The notes beneath the pieces are model-generated. The model saw nothing but the letters and a program-made list of their open reading frames with translations, ran no database searches and was not told the origin of the DNA. A stretch of 64,000 bases of DNA from Artocarpus heterophyllus (Eukaryota; Streptophyta; Magnoliopsida; Rosales; Moraceae), in NCBI GenBank assembly GCA_025403435.1, contig CM046350.1:12988372-13052371 (forward strand), in the 5' to 3' direction. A program made the position numbers and the translations under genes. Shown here in pieces: positions 35,085 through 47,837 of this stretch (the stretch's first letter is position 1; each line of letters starts with the position of its first letter).

Positions 35085-36840
35085 AGCTGTAGACACTTGG
35101 CAGAGCATTGTGTCTTATGTAACCACTTCACTTTGCCCACGAGTTGGGAACGAAAAAAAAAAAAAAAAAAACCTAGAAAAATTAGACAGATAGTATAATT
35201 TTACTGCTTTTGTTAAAATATGGAAAAAAAAATTTAAACACATTATAAATAGTAAAAAAAATATAAATAATAATTGGTTTGTAGTATTAAAAGTGAAGAT
35301 TATTAAAATAATTCTACCTAATTATGTTATTCCTAAAATATTTTTTATAAAAAATTGTTATATATTAATTCTACTTTTCTAAATATATGTTATGTAGTGT
35401 AATTTTTACCTAAAATTAAATGGAAAAAAAAGAGATAAGAAAAATAAGAGGTTTGAGTTAGGGCCACCCAGTGGATGATCAATGTGATCACACAGTCCAA
35501 TTGTCCAATGCCAGGGACGCATTTATTAGAGGTACACTACAGTGGCCTACTATTTAATGAATGACGTGGAAATGTTGATATATAAATAATCTAAAATATA
35601 TAATTACAATATGTGGTTGTAGGTACAATGGTAAAAACCGTACCAACTTTAAAGATAAATAATTCGATCATAATAATAATAATAATGGTTACAGCATCCC
35701 CATCTTTATATTAATGCATAATGTTGGTGTTATTAAAAGATGGTTTTGCCCTTTCATATTCAAAGCTTAGGCGGAATTGGTTTGTCTTCTTTGTTGACGG
35801 GAAATGACCATGTCAACAGACTACAAATATGGGTCACTTTGAAAAAAACTGTCGGAGATGATTCCTTTCTTGTAAGCTGTGGTGTTCACGGCAAGCCAAG
35901 TGAACATGCAATCTATAACTATTTTTAACTTTTCATTTTGTTTTTCTTGCTTTCGAAAATACATTGTGCCAGTGTTGAGTTGGACTCCTCGGCATTAGCT
36001 GGTTAGTTGTCTCGATGGTGGCTAGTTTGTTGTCCTAGTATTCTTGTCATTGTGTGGCTCGGTCCTAGCACAAATTCTCTTGAAGTCAAGATGATGTTCA
36101 ACTTTAGTAGCAATCCTATTTAATCCTATGGGTTATAGCCCGTTATTAATAAAACAGTGAGTTTTAGTATAAAAGGTACACTACATACTAGACTAGGGTG
36201 TAGAGTTTTTTGAATAGCAAGGTTATAACCCATAGGGATGAAAATGATTTTTTTGAACTTAATTGGAAGGAGTGGATATGAGCAATACTATTTGTCCTTA
36301 TAGGGCTACCACTCCACCCTCTCACAAGAGGTCGGTCCCACCTGAAAGGTGTATCTGGGGCCTATAGGTGGAGTCTATCCCTTTGAGAGGGTAGGGCTAT
36401 AACAGTTAGGGTAGATATCCTCAAAGCATATAATGTTTCATAAAGGATATAATTATAAATGAATAAAGTAAATTTTTTCATTATATTTGTGTGCATATAT
36501 TTTAAATACTTTATGAATATCATTAAAATTTCACAATTATCTGTGTTACCTTCATATTGTATATAAGTGTTATATACAAGAGGATAACACTTAAGAATGA
36601 TAACTAAAATAGTTAGTAACATATAATTAATAATTATAATTAATTGTTCAATTAAAGTTTACTAATGCATGTCACTTACATTGAGAATGGAATGGTTTTA
36701 TTCGAACCGTTGATATAGTAAGTCATTAAATGAATGCATTATACAGATGAGATTATGTAAGATCAGGACATGATGTGATATGAACAGCTAATAATTTCTG
36801 TCAAATATAGTAAGTTTCAATCACATAGACTGATTACCAT
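35085..36840. other. Intergenic, no gene seen
   Basis: A segment at 36303-36410 has decayed inverted ends ('tagggctaccactccaccctctca' versus 'tgagagggtagggctata') and is probably another small DNA transposon. The remainder shows nothing recognisable. Confidence 0.4.
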
Positions 36841-36849
36841 ATATAAGGG

Positions 36850-37245
36850 CGCGGGATGTTTGGGAGAGCAGTGCTCTTTGGTCTTTATTGAGCAAACTCC
36901 TTGGAGGACCATTTACTCTCTATGTTATTTTATCGTTGAATGGGGGAAAAGGGTAGATGTCGAAGTTTTCTGTATGATCATATGGACCCTCTGGCTCGAC
37001 AAGAATCAATTAGTTCATGGGGTGGATTGAAAGTATGAGTATGTCTTTGGAGCTTGTTGATAGATTGCTTGGTGATTATCATGTATGTTTCGCTATAGAC
37101 ACGCCAAAGCCTCACGGTCTTTGCAAGCCAAGGGAGCTATGGGAGCCGTCTAATGGAGGTGTGATCAAAGTTAATATGGATGCATTGATTAAGGAGCACC
37201 TGGACTTTATAAGAGTGGGCAGTGATGGAGCCAGAATTTTGAGTT
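36850..37245 (+). pseudogene. LINE (non-LTR retrotransposon) fragment: end of RT region and start of RNase H
   Basis: The + strand reads IIWTLWLDKNQLVHGV at about 36970-37025, the 'W-x-x-W-x-x-R/K-N' motif just before the RNase H domain of plant LINEs. In a different frame it reads LWEPSNGGVIKVNMDA at 37135-37185, the opening strand and first catalytic Asp of an RNase H-like domain. The frame is broken between the two. It is cut off at about 37215 by unrelated sequence. Confidence 0.62.
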
Positions 37246-37786
37246 AGAGGGGGCTGAATTTTTTTATCAAGATTATTCTACATATATCAAGAGAAGTGCA
37301 TATGCTGCTCATGTCATTTTCCAGTTCTTTATTGTTTTTGAACTGTGGTTTATAATTAGATTAGGAATGTTATATTACATAATAATAAAATAAACAACGC
37401 AAGTATTTATATTAAAAAAGACATAAAAATAATACATAGAGAGTTTACAGACATGATATAGATATATTTTGAGAGTCTAAAGTACTTCGTATAATCAGCC
37501 ATCCTAGCCGTACATCCATGGAGATTACAGAAGCGTTAATAAAGAAAAGATTGGATCTTAAACAAGATGCATTTCGGGAGTATTAGTTACACTGTAATAT
37601 CAACCATCTTGACACTAGAGTTAATGAATCTAAAGGTTTTAACAATAGCGTGTCACAAAAAAATACCAGATGTAGAGGAGAACGGTTATTCAGGATACAA
37701 AAAATATAAATGAATATGTTGCGGGTAAAACCAAAAGATTATAGGTGGAGATTCAAATCTAATGGTTGCTTCCTGCTTTCTTTCTT

Positions 37787-38376
37787 TTAATCAAGTTTGG
37801 ATGTTGCAGTGTCGAACTCTAGATGAAGGGCTTGCATTTTATCAAGTAGCTCTTCAGTTGTTGAAGTGATAATAAAGATTTGTCTCTCCGACTCTAGAAT
37901 TAAGTTTTGTTTCATAGCATAATTTAAGAACTTTAAAAGACCATCATAAAAACCATTTACATTTAAAAGGCCTACGAGTTTGGAGTGAATGCCCAACCGA
38001 CTCTTTGAATAACTCTTCAAGGTGTCTAAATTATCAGGTAATGCAATGAAAACATCAGAGTTATGGATCATATTTTCAAGACGCTTAGGGATGTCTCAAA
38101 CTCTCTTTTCCTTATCTATGGTTTTTTCACAGAGGTTCCCCTCAGCTAGGAAATGAAGGATAATCCCTATGTCATGGGTACCCCTAGAATGTGTATTGTT
38201 GCTATATTTCCTATTAACCCTAAGTTACCTCCCCTATAAATTAGGTTAATCTTTTTACATGCTAAGACTTGTCCTAAGTGTTCAGCGACTTCTAAGTAGA
38301 CTCTACCTTTACTATGACTAGAACAACAAAAGACACAGATGGTTTTGATTTTCCTAAATGAATAGGAGAAAGACAT
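37787..38376 (-). pseudogene. LOG-type cytokinin riboside 5'-monophosphate phosphoribohydrolase pseudogene
   Basis: Functional LOG enzymes release active cytokinin bases from their nucleotides. On the minus strand, 38376-38167 reads KTICVFCCSSHSKG near the start and RGGNLGLIGN at the place of the nucleotide-binding GGG-x-x-GLMG motif. After a stretch with stops (38166-38072), the frame 38071-37787 reads NSDVFIALPDNLDTLKS, where family members have the catalytic PGGYGTLEE, and then KLVGLLNVNGFYDGLLKF. The key glycines and glutamates are gone and at least three stops interrupt it, so it is inactive. The parts are nearly collinear without the several introns typical of LOG genes, which suggests a processed (retro-copied) pseudogene; no clear poly(A) tail is seen. 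Confidence 0.75.
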
Positions 38377-40989
38377 GTTTGGTTTCTAAAATAGACTGAC
38401 TCTTTTTTTATTTTTGCTCCTTTTTTTTTGGGTTTTTTCTTAAGTCCGTTCTACCTTAACTTTGAGTCCGAATGAGATCTTAAAGAAGAAAGAAATACAA
38501 ATGGACTAAAGAGTTATGACGTAGATGTTGGCAAGTAACTTAACGACCTAAATAAAATATATGCAGGTAAGAAATGAAAATAAGATATGATATTGTACAG
38601 ATGAAAAGTCAGAAAATAAAATATGTACATGTTAGAAAAAGTTGAACTAAATCAGTTTCGATTTTGAAAAATAAACATGCAATTAGACTGAATTTTGACA
38701 AAGGAGACTCTAACTGTACAACTTTTACAATTTACAAACAAAGAAATAAAGTTCGACACATTTAACTATACACTTTTTTGGCAAAATAAACACGAATCTA
38801 GAAAGGTCAGTAAATGACATATCACATATTGTAAACCTTTTAACAAAAATAATAGGAACCTAGAAAAGTTAGTAAAAGACATATGACATACTATAAACCT
38901 TTGGACAAAAACAACATGAATATAAAAAAAAATCATTCAGGATCTAAAAATTTCAAACTAACAACAGGAACAACACACGTGATGCATCTGACAAGGTAAC
39001 ATTTTTTAAATAAAACAAGCATAAATATTTAACAACTGCTATTGACAGAATCCCAAAAGACCCCTCAAAAGATAAAAACCTTGTTGGGTTTATGATAGTC
39101 GTTATTGAGTACAATGGCAAGCAAGGATCATTCCCACGAAGGATTGAATTTAATAAATTTGTTATTATTTTTTATTTTTTTATAATGAAAGGGGGTTTTG
39201 ATTTAATTAATTAAATTAGCAGAAAATTTAAATTCACAAAATAAAATAAATAAACGAGCATAAAATTTTAAGGATTAAAAAAATAATAATAAAATTGGTT
39301 AAAGATTCATTCTCCACCGTTCGACAATGTTTATGCAATTAATCTTAGAATTATTCTCGAGTTTTTTGTTGAAATTAACAACCTTATATAGCAAAAAGCT
39401 CTACTATTTTGATCTCTACTTACTTTATAGTTTAGTAAAATAAGCTATTCACTAAATCTCTTTCCATTAGACAACCTAGAACAAGCTTTCTAAATTTAAT
39501 CTAAGGGAAGAATTATGCTGAAAAGATAGGTTAATCTAGGCAATAAACACACAAGCTTGGTTCATTTAAACTAGGTTACATTTCACATGCAATCACATAA
39601 AAACTTGACCATAATCAGTGACCACATTGTACTACTTATGGTTAAAAACATATGAATATTACGGATCAAAGTTTCTAATCTAGCATTAAGCAAATTCAAA
39701 GTTTCATTTTGTTGGCCACCTCAAATAACACAATAAATCAGCTGTGAGCAGTACTTTTAGTGAAACATAAGCAATTTCAATTAAAAATTTAGAGAATAAT
39801 TCGCATAATTAATTACACAAACATGTCTGAGGCTTTGAATTCACATTTAACCACAAAATATTTAGCCAAACAATTTTTAAAATTGAAAATAAAAACAGAA
39901 ACTTTCTGACATTATAACTCAGTTTGATGAACTAGAAAGAGTGTTGACGAAGATCTTTAGGAAAATCCAAGTAGTAAACCTCTTGATCTCCCTCTTTCTC
40001 CTTCTCTTTCTCTATCTTGGGTGCTCAAAAATCTTTTTCTTTAAAAAATTTGTCCAAAGTTTCCTCCCTTTGTGTTATAATGATGCTCATATTGTATTAA
40101 GGTTAGAGGAATAGTAAAATCGGGTTTTCAGAGTTAAAATGAGCCAAAATGCGTTGGGGGAGCAACCCACGCAAGACTTTGCACGACTCACAACTGGGAC
40201 AGTCAGTAGGCCATGGCGAGGACGCAGGCGCGCGGCAAACTGCACGAGCGCGCAACAGGCTCTGCATGCGGGCTGCAAGGCGTGGTATGGGGCTATAGCA
40301 CGGAACGGGGCTGTAGTGGGAAAAATGGGCCTGCAACACATAACTTGCTTCTGGTGTTGTTTTTGCTGTTTTTCATCCATTTCAACTCCGATTTGCGATC
40401 CATGGCTTTCGTTAGACTCTAAATTGAATGCTTGATATTTTAATTCTAAAAAGCTTCATTTTTCTTCCTCTTTTAATTCTATAATATTAGAATACCTAAA
40501 AAACAAAAAATAAAAATAAACATAAGAATTACTCAAAAACTTGGACACCAAACGCAAGGAAAAATACTGCAAAAATATAACAAAATATGCCCATATCAAC
40601 TGTAATAATGAAATAAAAACAAATATTTATTCTTTAGTGCATATTGTGACAATTTAAAAACAAACAAACAAACACTCAAAATAATATATATATATATATA
40701 TATATATTGCAGAAACACTCAAACGACCTCTATGAATTAAGAATTTACTCCCTATCTAATTTTCTTACAAACTGACAAATAAGGTCTTTAAATGCTAAAT
40801 TCCTAAGGCGTTGTCTTTTTGCATGGAATTTAGGCCAAAAATTAGAAATTACACATTGGATATATCCACTAAGATGATTTTGAAAAGAAGCATAGAGGTC
40901 ATCCAAGTTCTATTTAGAAAGGCCATCTTTGCAGAAATAGATTTTTTCCTCCCTATTTAGTGACAAAAATCTAGGCAAACGACACTTAC
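38377..40989. other. Intergenic and repeat-like sequence, no gene seen
   Basis: AT-rich sequence. A GC-richer block at 40140-40345 gives overlapping short frames on both strands, with Ala/Arg-rich translations and no recognisable motif. A (TA)n microsatellite lies at 40684-40707. Confidence 0.35.
40684..40707. repeat. (TA)12 microsatellite
   Basis: Uninterrupted TA repeat. Confidence 0.93.
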
Positions 40990-41163
40990 CTTTACAAGTC
41001 TGTCACCCACATTTGTTACATTTAGACTTGATGCACGAGCTCTTCTTCTTATTGCACTACGATTGGTATTCATACTTGGAAGGTCGGCTTTCTGATTGAA
41101 GTCACTCGGACGAATTTTTCCTTCTTTCAGTATCTCTACATCACTTGGGATTCCAAAACGCAT
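40990..41163 (-). other. Candidate orphan exon on the minus strand
   Basis: A 58-codon frame begins MRFGIPSDVEILKEGKIRP and ends at a textbook splice donor (AAAG|GTAAGT). The composition (Asn/Arg/Ser-rich, with RSAIRRRARASSLN) looks protein-like, but I recognise no family and find no partner exon nearby. It could be an exon remnant, the first exon of an undetected gene, or chance. Confidence 0.25.
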
Positions 41164-41272
41164 GAGAATCCACAGTCGAGTGACTCAAGACTTGCATTTA
41201 TGTTTGAGAGCCTTCTAAAAAAGTAATAGGAAGCATTTTCTCAAAGGGTGGTAATTTTGATCTATGGATAAC

Positions 41273-41279
41273 AAAGAAA

Positions 41280-41319
<40 letters not shown>

Positions 41320-41321
41320 AA
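41273..41321. repeat. (AAAG)n microsatellite
   Basis: About eleven tetranucleotide units, nearly perfect. Confidence 0.93.
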
Positions 41322-42020
41322 TAGCTGAAGTGTAAGATCTAATGGTGGTTTTTACTAAAATTTGAAGATGGTTAAGGGGTTATAGATGACATTCGAGTTT
41401 ATGAAAAGAAACAATAGAGAAGATCTGAAAAATTAAGAACAAGTTTCGAATTTTAGAGAGAGAGGGAAAGAATTCTAAATAGAAGAGAGAATTTTAGAGA
41501 GAGAAAGAGCTCAGCAGATCTGTGCTTTAATGTACAGTGATAAGATTTATATACAATGTAGTACATTGTGCTACGCACTGTGTTGAAATAGATATGCCCA
41601 ACTGTGATTAAGATTAATGGGCTCTTTTCCTGGGAGTTAATCATAAGATGAATAAACCATCTCAAAGTTCCTAATTGTCACAAATAAATGAGCAACCAAG
41701 AATTTTGATTTTCTATGATTAAGCGTAGTTGAAAATTTTAAGTTCCTTTTAAACTCTCTATGTATTATTTTAATATATGTTTTTAATATAAATATTTGTG
41801 TTATTATTTTTTAATATAAATATATAAATATTTGTGTTATTATTTTTTAATATAAATATTAGTGTTGTTATTCTTCTATTATTATTATTATTATTAAAGA
41901 AAAAACTATATTAAAAAAAGAAGCTATATCAAAGAGAAAAACAAAAACAAAAATCTAGGGGCCCCACCCCCCGCGTCTTTGGCAATGAGGATCTATGTTT
42001 GGTATTGTAAGGGTGTTGTG
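41322..42020. other. Intergenic, repetitive AT-rich
   Basis: A unit 'taatataaatatttgtgttattatttt' is repeated about three times at 41769-41870, followed by an (ATT)n run at 41877-41896. No gene. Confidence 0.45.
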
Positions 42021-42440
42021 TTGGGGTTAGCGGCTATCAAGGTGGCAGGGAGGTTTTCTCCATTTATTGCCTAATGCATCGCCGTTAGAGAGGCTGCATG
42101 GTTTGTTGTTCAGGGAGGGTTCAAGAAATGGGTGATTGAGGCGGATGCTTCTAATGTGATCCAATCTATCCATTATCTGGCATCGAGAGCTCCTAAAGCA
42201 GTCATCGCTGAGGATGTTCAAACTACTCTTTCAAAGACATATTGCGGTACCGTTTGCTATGTTCCTCAACTTGGGAACATGGTGGCCCATAGTTTAACTA
42301 ATTATGCTTGTATTTGTTCTTATGATTCTATTTGAGATGATATGTCGCTTTGGTTTATTGGCACTTATGTAATCTCTGACATTATCAATAGTTAATGGAA
42401 TCAACATTTGCCTTAAAAAAAAAAGCAAAAAAAAAAAAGT
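42021..42440 (+). pseudogene. LINE 3' end: RNase H-like domain plus poly(A) tail
   Basis: The frame 42132-42335 reads MIEADASNVIQSIHY at the start (acidic residue plus helix) and YVPQLGNMVAHSLTNYA near the end, the His-containing last motif of LINE-type RNase H. Upstream, in-frame sequence with one stop (42030-42130) gives the preceding strand ('AVREAAWFVVQGG'). After the stop the segment runs into A-rich tracts (42414-42438), as expected for a reverse-transcribed poly(A) tail. It is 5'-truncated. Confidence 0.7.
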
Positions 42441-43013
42441 TAATGTATTAAATCAATAAGAATCAAATGTCAAATTCACAATTATTTTTAAATTTGATGA
42501 TAAATTTATCATCAAATTTAACATAAAAAATAGCACCATATTAAAGAATACATTTACGCTTAAAAGCCAAAATTTAGTATTAACACGCCAATTTAACATT
42601 ATATAGGAATAGATATCAACATTTGTTTGATTTTATATTTATATTATTCCATAATTTCCATTCGACGTGTTAAGAGAAAACAAAGCGCAATGGGAAAAGT
42701 CAGAAAGCAGTCCATTGAAGGCAAATATAAATGAAGATTATTCAGCGAGAAAAAAAAAAAAAAAAGAAATGTAGAAGGCCACATGTCTCCAGCGAAACTG
42801 GAAAAGAAATTGATGTCCAGCTGGTAAACATCAATTTATTAGAACAGATATTATTATTAAAAGCCGCATCAAGAAATGGGTTTAACAATGATATTTATAT
42901 TATTATCTTTAAGTTAATCATAGAGATTTGGGAACATTGGCTCTGTGTGTGCATTAGATGATTTTTTTTTCTTTTTTTTTTTCCTTAATACTGTTTCGAT
43001 CATATCATGGCCT
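42441..43013. other. Intergenic, no gene seen
   Basis: AT-rich, with poly-A at 42750-42766 and T-rich runs at 42961-42985. No recognisable feature. Confidence 0.4.
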
Positions 43014-43370
43014 TATTTGGCACAATTTTTATTTGTGTTTTTAGTTAACAGAAGAAAAAATAAAAGTTGTAACTTTTTGTTAAATGTTTAGAATCATATT
43101 TTTAAAAACATTTTAATGAATTAAAGTAGTTTCAATTATTTTTAAAAATTATAAAAATGTTATATTTAAGCTTAAAATGTATTATGATATTTTAGTATAA
43201 GTTTTAAATATATTTTAAAGATGCTTTTCTCAGAAACTATATTTTGTAGCTACAGAAAATACTTTTAAAGAGTAAAAATTTTTCTAATAATTCATCCAAA
43301 TATTTTTAAAAATAATTTTTAAACTCAAAAAATTCAAAATAACTTTTAAAAAGGCTTTCAAATAGGCCCC
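43014..43370. repeat. AT-rich MITE (about 350 bp), copy 2
   Basis: It aligns with 32913-33262 in the same orientation. The start 'atttggcacaattttta' and the end 'ctttcaaataggcccc' are more decayed than in copy 1. Confidence 0.58.
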
Positions 43371-44430
43371 ACGAGAACTGGGCAAAAGGTCCGATTAATT
43401 TGTGAAGTGAAAGGAAGAAGTCACGTGATGCATCACGTAACTTTGATTATTATTCTCACATGACGGTCATTTAATTTTAGGGAGATTTAATCCGTAACCA
43501 AATTTCAAAAAATAAATAAATAAAACCATTACCACCTAGGTTTCAACGTCTAGTTGTCTGCTTTTTACTTCCTATCATTCAATTACTTGTTCTCCTTTTG
43601 GGTATCATTCAATTAGTTTAGAACCCAGTATCCTTCAACAATAGCTTTTGTAACACTATCCCTTTAAGCTTAAAAATGTAACATTTATTTTCTTGAACTT
43701 AAAAATATAATATTTATTCATCCAATCTATGAAATATTGATAAGAAAACTCCTTAAATTATGATTCTGAACATAAATGACAAATGTTACACAAATAACAG
43801 GATTATTGAACAGTTAAGTAAACCATTAGACTGCTATCTTACCCTGATAGTCACGTGAAAGTGAAAGAAGAGAATATTTATTTTAAATGTTTTTTAAATT
43901 TTTTTAGTTTATATTATTTAAAATTAAAACTTTTAAATTATATTAACTTTTTTAATTCAAGTTAAGGTTAGACATGATAGGATAGAGTTACCAAAATACT
44001 CTCATATTATATACCTAATCTTAATTTTTTTTAGTAAAATGAAACTCTATTCAACTAAAAAATAGTACAAACAAAGTTGTATAGTAGGCACAAAAAATCA
44101 TAGACAAACGACTGCATCTACCAGTAAAATCAAATGAAGAACAAGAACAAAAGAAAACATCAACATCCAAAGGAAAAAACCTACTCGACACCCAAAATAT
44201 AGCTCATCAATGGCTCGTTTTAAGAAACTACTGCAGTAGATGGACGATACCAATCGACCAAAATCAAATCTACCTTACCGAAGGTACATACAACTCTATA
44301 CAGATTCAAATCTAGTTGCCAATCACCTCACATAGTACTACTAATCAACAGGTGTGAAGTATAAATCAAGAACGAAGATGGGGAGACCACTCCTTCATAA
44401 CAAATTCAAGAAGAATGGAGGGTGAGAATG
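43371..44430. other. Intergenic, no gene seen
   Basis: AT-rich spacer without recognisable coding or repeat structure. Confidence 0.35.
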
Positions 44431-44860
44431 TTGGGAAAATTTGCTACGAACTAAGCAAAATAACAAAGAAAGAAAAATAAAAACAAAATCATACCAAGGA
44501 TTTTTATACTGGTTCACCTATTTGGCTATATCTTGTTTCTACCACTACATATTTCACTAAAAAGTTGAAGAAATTTATTACAGAAAAATCACTCAATCAT
44601 TCTTGTGTTTCTCTCACACTCAAAAGATGTTTGCAACCCTCACACTTTCAATTTTTTCTTAGAAAATTCGACCACCTAAGTTCCCATAGCATTGGGTATT
44701 TTATAGTGTACAGGAAACACCCTAAAAAGTCTTCAAAACTGACACAAAAATCGCTTTAGTGCGACCCAGCATGGCGCGTTGCCTTCTTGGCGCTGCAGCG
44801 TCACTTCAATTCGAAGCGCCTCTATCACAACCTATCTTTTTGGGCTGTGATAAAACTTTT
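44431..44860. repeat. Possible LTR fragment (copia-like)
   Basis: It starts TGTTGGGAAAATTTGC and contains the leader-like 'accaaggatttttatactggttcac', the phrase 'attttatagtgtacagg' and a GC-rich block (44760-44825) resembling the 'cggcgctc' block of the copia LTRs at 5640-5690. No partner LTR, primer site or coding part is adjacent. The boundaries are estimates. Confidence 0.35.
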
Positions 44861-45079
44861 TCTTACTTACATATAGGCAAAAATTTAGAAATTTTCTTTT
44901 TTACAGATATTAAGATCCTTGGAACACAAATATATGCATATATTTACTTAACACACTTATTTGTACAATACTGGTTTTAGCAACTTTGAAAACACATATA
45001 TATATACTTGTACTTACATAACAACTTTTCTTATACAATACTGTTTTCTAAATTTTACATTTCAAAACAACATAAAATA

Positions 45080-47837
45080 TGTTACAACGGAAACCTAATA
45101 GCGGCGGATTCGATACCCAATCTGCACATTAATCATCCCTTCGCCAGCTCATCAATAGAATTATTCTGACCTTCTCGTTAGAATACCTACAGTATGAAAT
45201 ACTTAATGAGCTTACGTCTAGTAAGTCCCATATAACCCACATGCACATTCAATGAAATGCATGATCCTATTATGCTTTCTTATAAACCTTCTTTATCATT
45301 ATCATTTCTTATCTTTAACTAGGGCCAAAGTGTTCGTACCATTGTGCACTTAGGTCTATGTAACACCGTGATCATACTGTATCCTTAAACTCCTCTTGAG
45401 TTAGGAGTCAGTACGATACTTTTCCTTATTTCTGATGATATAATTACTAGTCCATTTATTATGGTTATCATTCCATGCATGAAGTGATAAACACATGTTA
45501 TACATAAAATATAAATACTCTTGTACGATATAGTACACACAAGTACATACTTTTATACTCACAGGTATACATTAATATACACACCAGTATACAATATAAT
45601 ATACACATAGGTATTCATTTAGTATACTCACAGTTATACACCAACATACTTATAGATACTTATGTCATAGCATAGACATAGGTACACACCTTGATATACA
45701 CACATGTATACATTTACACTTATCATGGTCTATACCTACAATTTCATACTATAGGTGGGATGAGTACTTACTTGTTTTCGTGTACTGCACAAATCAACCT
45801 CGATTTCCTTTTTCCTAGACTTCTAGGATCCGGTTAGCCAATTTCAAAGCCATTAGCCAATATCACTATGTTTCAATACAAAGTGATCGTTAGTTAATTA
45901 ATAAATTGAGTTGCATAACTGTATACAACTCTAAAAACCACTGGTTTTCTTATTCCTTTTTTTTTCTACCCTATCATCTTCTAACGAAGGGTGGAAATCT
46001 TACCAATCATTCCCTTTTCCCTTTTTGAAACATTTTAGAGCGGTTTGGATTATTCGGGCAAAATGACGATTTTGCCCCTAGTGGGTCTATTAACTTCCTC
46101 GAGCCCGATTTTGTTATTCTAACGAAAATAGTTATGTATTAATTTAAAAATAGTACCCTAGTGGGTCGGATCGCCTTATTTTACATCTATGCCCCATTTT
46201 AGTAAAACTTTACAATTTAGTCCCTTAACTAAAAATTCTGACAGTTTTAACGCTGGGGTTAAAATTTTTCTCTTTAAACCAAAATTTCTTATTTTTCATG
46301 AGGAACATTTTTACTCAAAGTACCATAACCTAAATCATTTTGCAAAATGATGTTTTTGCCCTTTTAAATTTTTTAATTTTAACAAATTCTTAAAAAATTA
46401 AAATTTCGCAAAACGGTTGAGATTTTCAATGAGCTGCCCACGATGCCTAGTAGTTTCGTCGAGATCTACAACTTTTGTGTGTTAAGTTTTCCAAAATTCT
46501 CATTGTATAGGGGTTTTTTGGGCAATTTTTATTTCTGTTGAGAAGAAACTTTTTCTTTCAATTTAGTCCTTAAGGCATTTTGGTAAAAATCAATTTTTAA
46601 CAGTAGATCTATCCCTGCAAAGGCAGTTCCTACCATTGTTTGAATCATTTTCCATGACCAACATCATTTTTGAAAAACTAGCATTAAAATTACAAAAGAC
46701 TGCTTTTTACATAAATTACCATTTTGCACCTTAAATGCTAAATTTCCACAATATCAAATGCCATAATTCATTTTTCTATGGGATTTAACTAAAAAATTGC
46801 TCAAGAACCCACATGCTTTTAAAGGAATAAAAATCAAAACAAAAATCACAAATTTCAAAACTTTAAAATTGAAAACTCACCCCAAATAACTCCTTGTGCT
46901 TTTAGCCTTTCAAGGCTTCTTTAAATCTCCTTTCTAGACACTATTTCCACACAAAAATACCATGAATTAACTTCCTTTCTTTTTCCCAAGAAAAAAACTC
47001 AAGAAACCTTGAAAAAGTTTAGGTTTTTACCTTAAAACTTGTTGGAATTCCTTGGATTTTGCCTCTTGAACTTAATGGGGGTTATTTTTGCAAAGATTTG
47101 GGTTGAGAAAATTTTTGAGAGGCTCAAACAATGGCTGCCGTGGAGGTTGAAGAAGAAGAAGAAAATAAATTTTGGCTAACTTTGCATTTAATGCATGTTT
47201 ATCCTCTTAGATGACTTATCAAGTAACCCATTGGATTACTAGGTGTCACCATGGGATTGGGCCACCTTTCATGGCATGGTGGCGCAATAAAATTCAATTG
47301 GGTGTCTACTTTGTGGGGCCCTAAAATTTACACTGTGTAATTTTTTACCAAATAGTATTTTTCTTATACTGTTGTAGTTAAATCAGTGTAACCTCATATC
47401 CCTAGACTGTGTAAAATATTTTACTTACCTTTCGTTCACTTTTGGAGGCCAAACATAACATTTTTCATATCTGTGTTTTCACTTAACAGTATACTTATAC
47501 TGCGTTGGCCTCCTTTTCACACTAGGTTGGGTCGCTATGGACTTATGTCTTATTTGTATTCTAATTACCCATTCATTTGTATCACAATTTTACAATTAAT
47601 TGTGATATAAAATTCATTTTATGGATATTATTTACAAAATTTTGAGTAATTAAACTCATAAAATCTGTATTTAACAACATCCAACATTGCATCACATTCG
47701 CAATGAAATTTTCAATTAATACTGCTTAATTATACATTATCACAATTCTACAAAAATTACAATTTTTAAGGATAAATTTATTAATTAAACCTAATTAAAT
47801 ATTAAATTTTATTAACAAATTTTTCTGGTCATTACAG
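45080..47837 (-). mobile_element. Possible long LTR or non-autonomous gypsy-type sequence
   Basis: There is no coding domain over 2.7 kb. The right end 'ctggtcattaca' read on the minus strand starts TGTAATGACCAG, like many plant gypsy LTRs. The opposite end shows 'gcggcggattc'. Inside is a degenerate array at 45500-45730 with repeated 'tatacacac(a/c)(a/t)gtata' motifs. The assignment rests on terminal resemblance only. Confidence 0.33.

Noticed and set aside
40087..40435. Overlapping GC-rich frames on both strands
   Set aside because: Four overlapping frames in a 350-bp GC-rich patch with Ala/Arg/Cys-rich translations and no motif; more likely TE-derived or CpG-rich non-coding DNA.
41273..41321. 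Regular repeats as a CRISPR-like array
   Set aside because: It is a simple AAAG microsatellite in a plant nuclear genome; there are no spacers.
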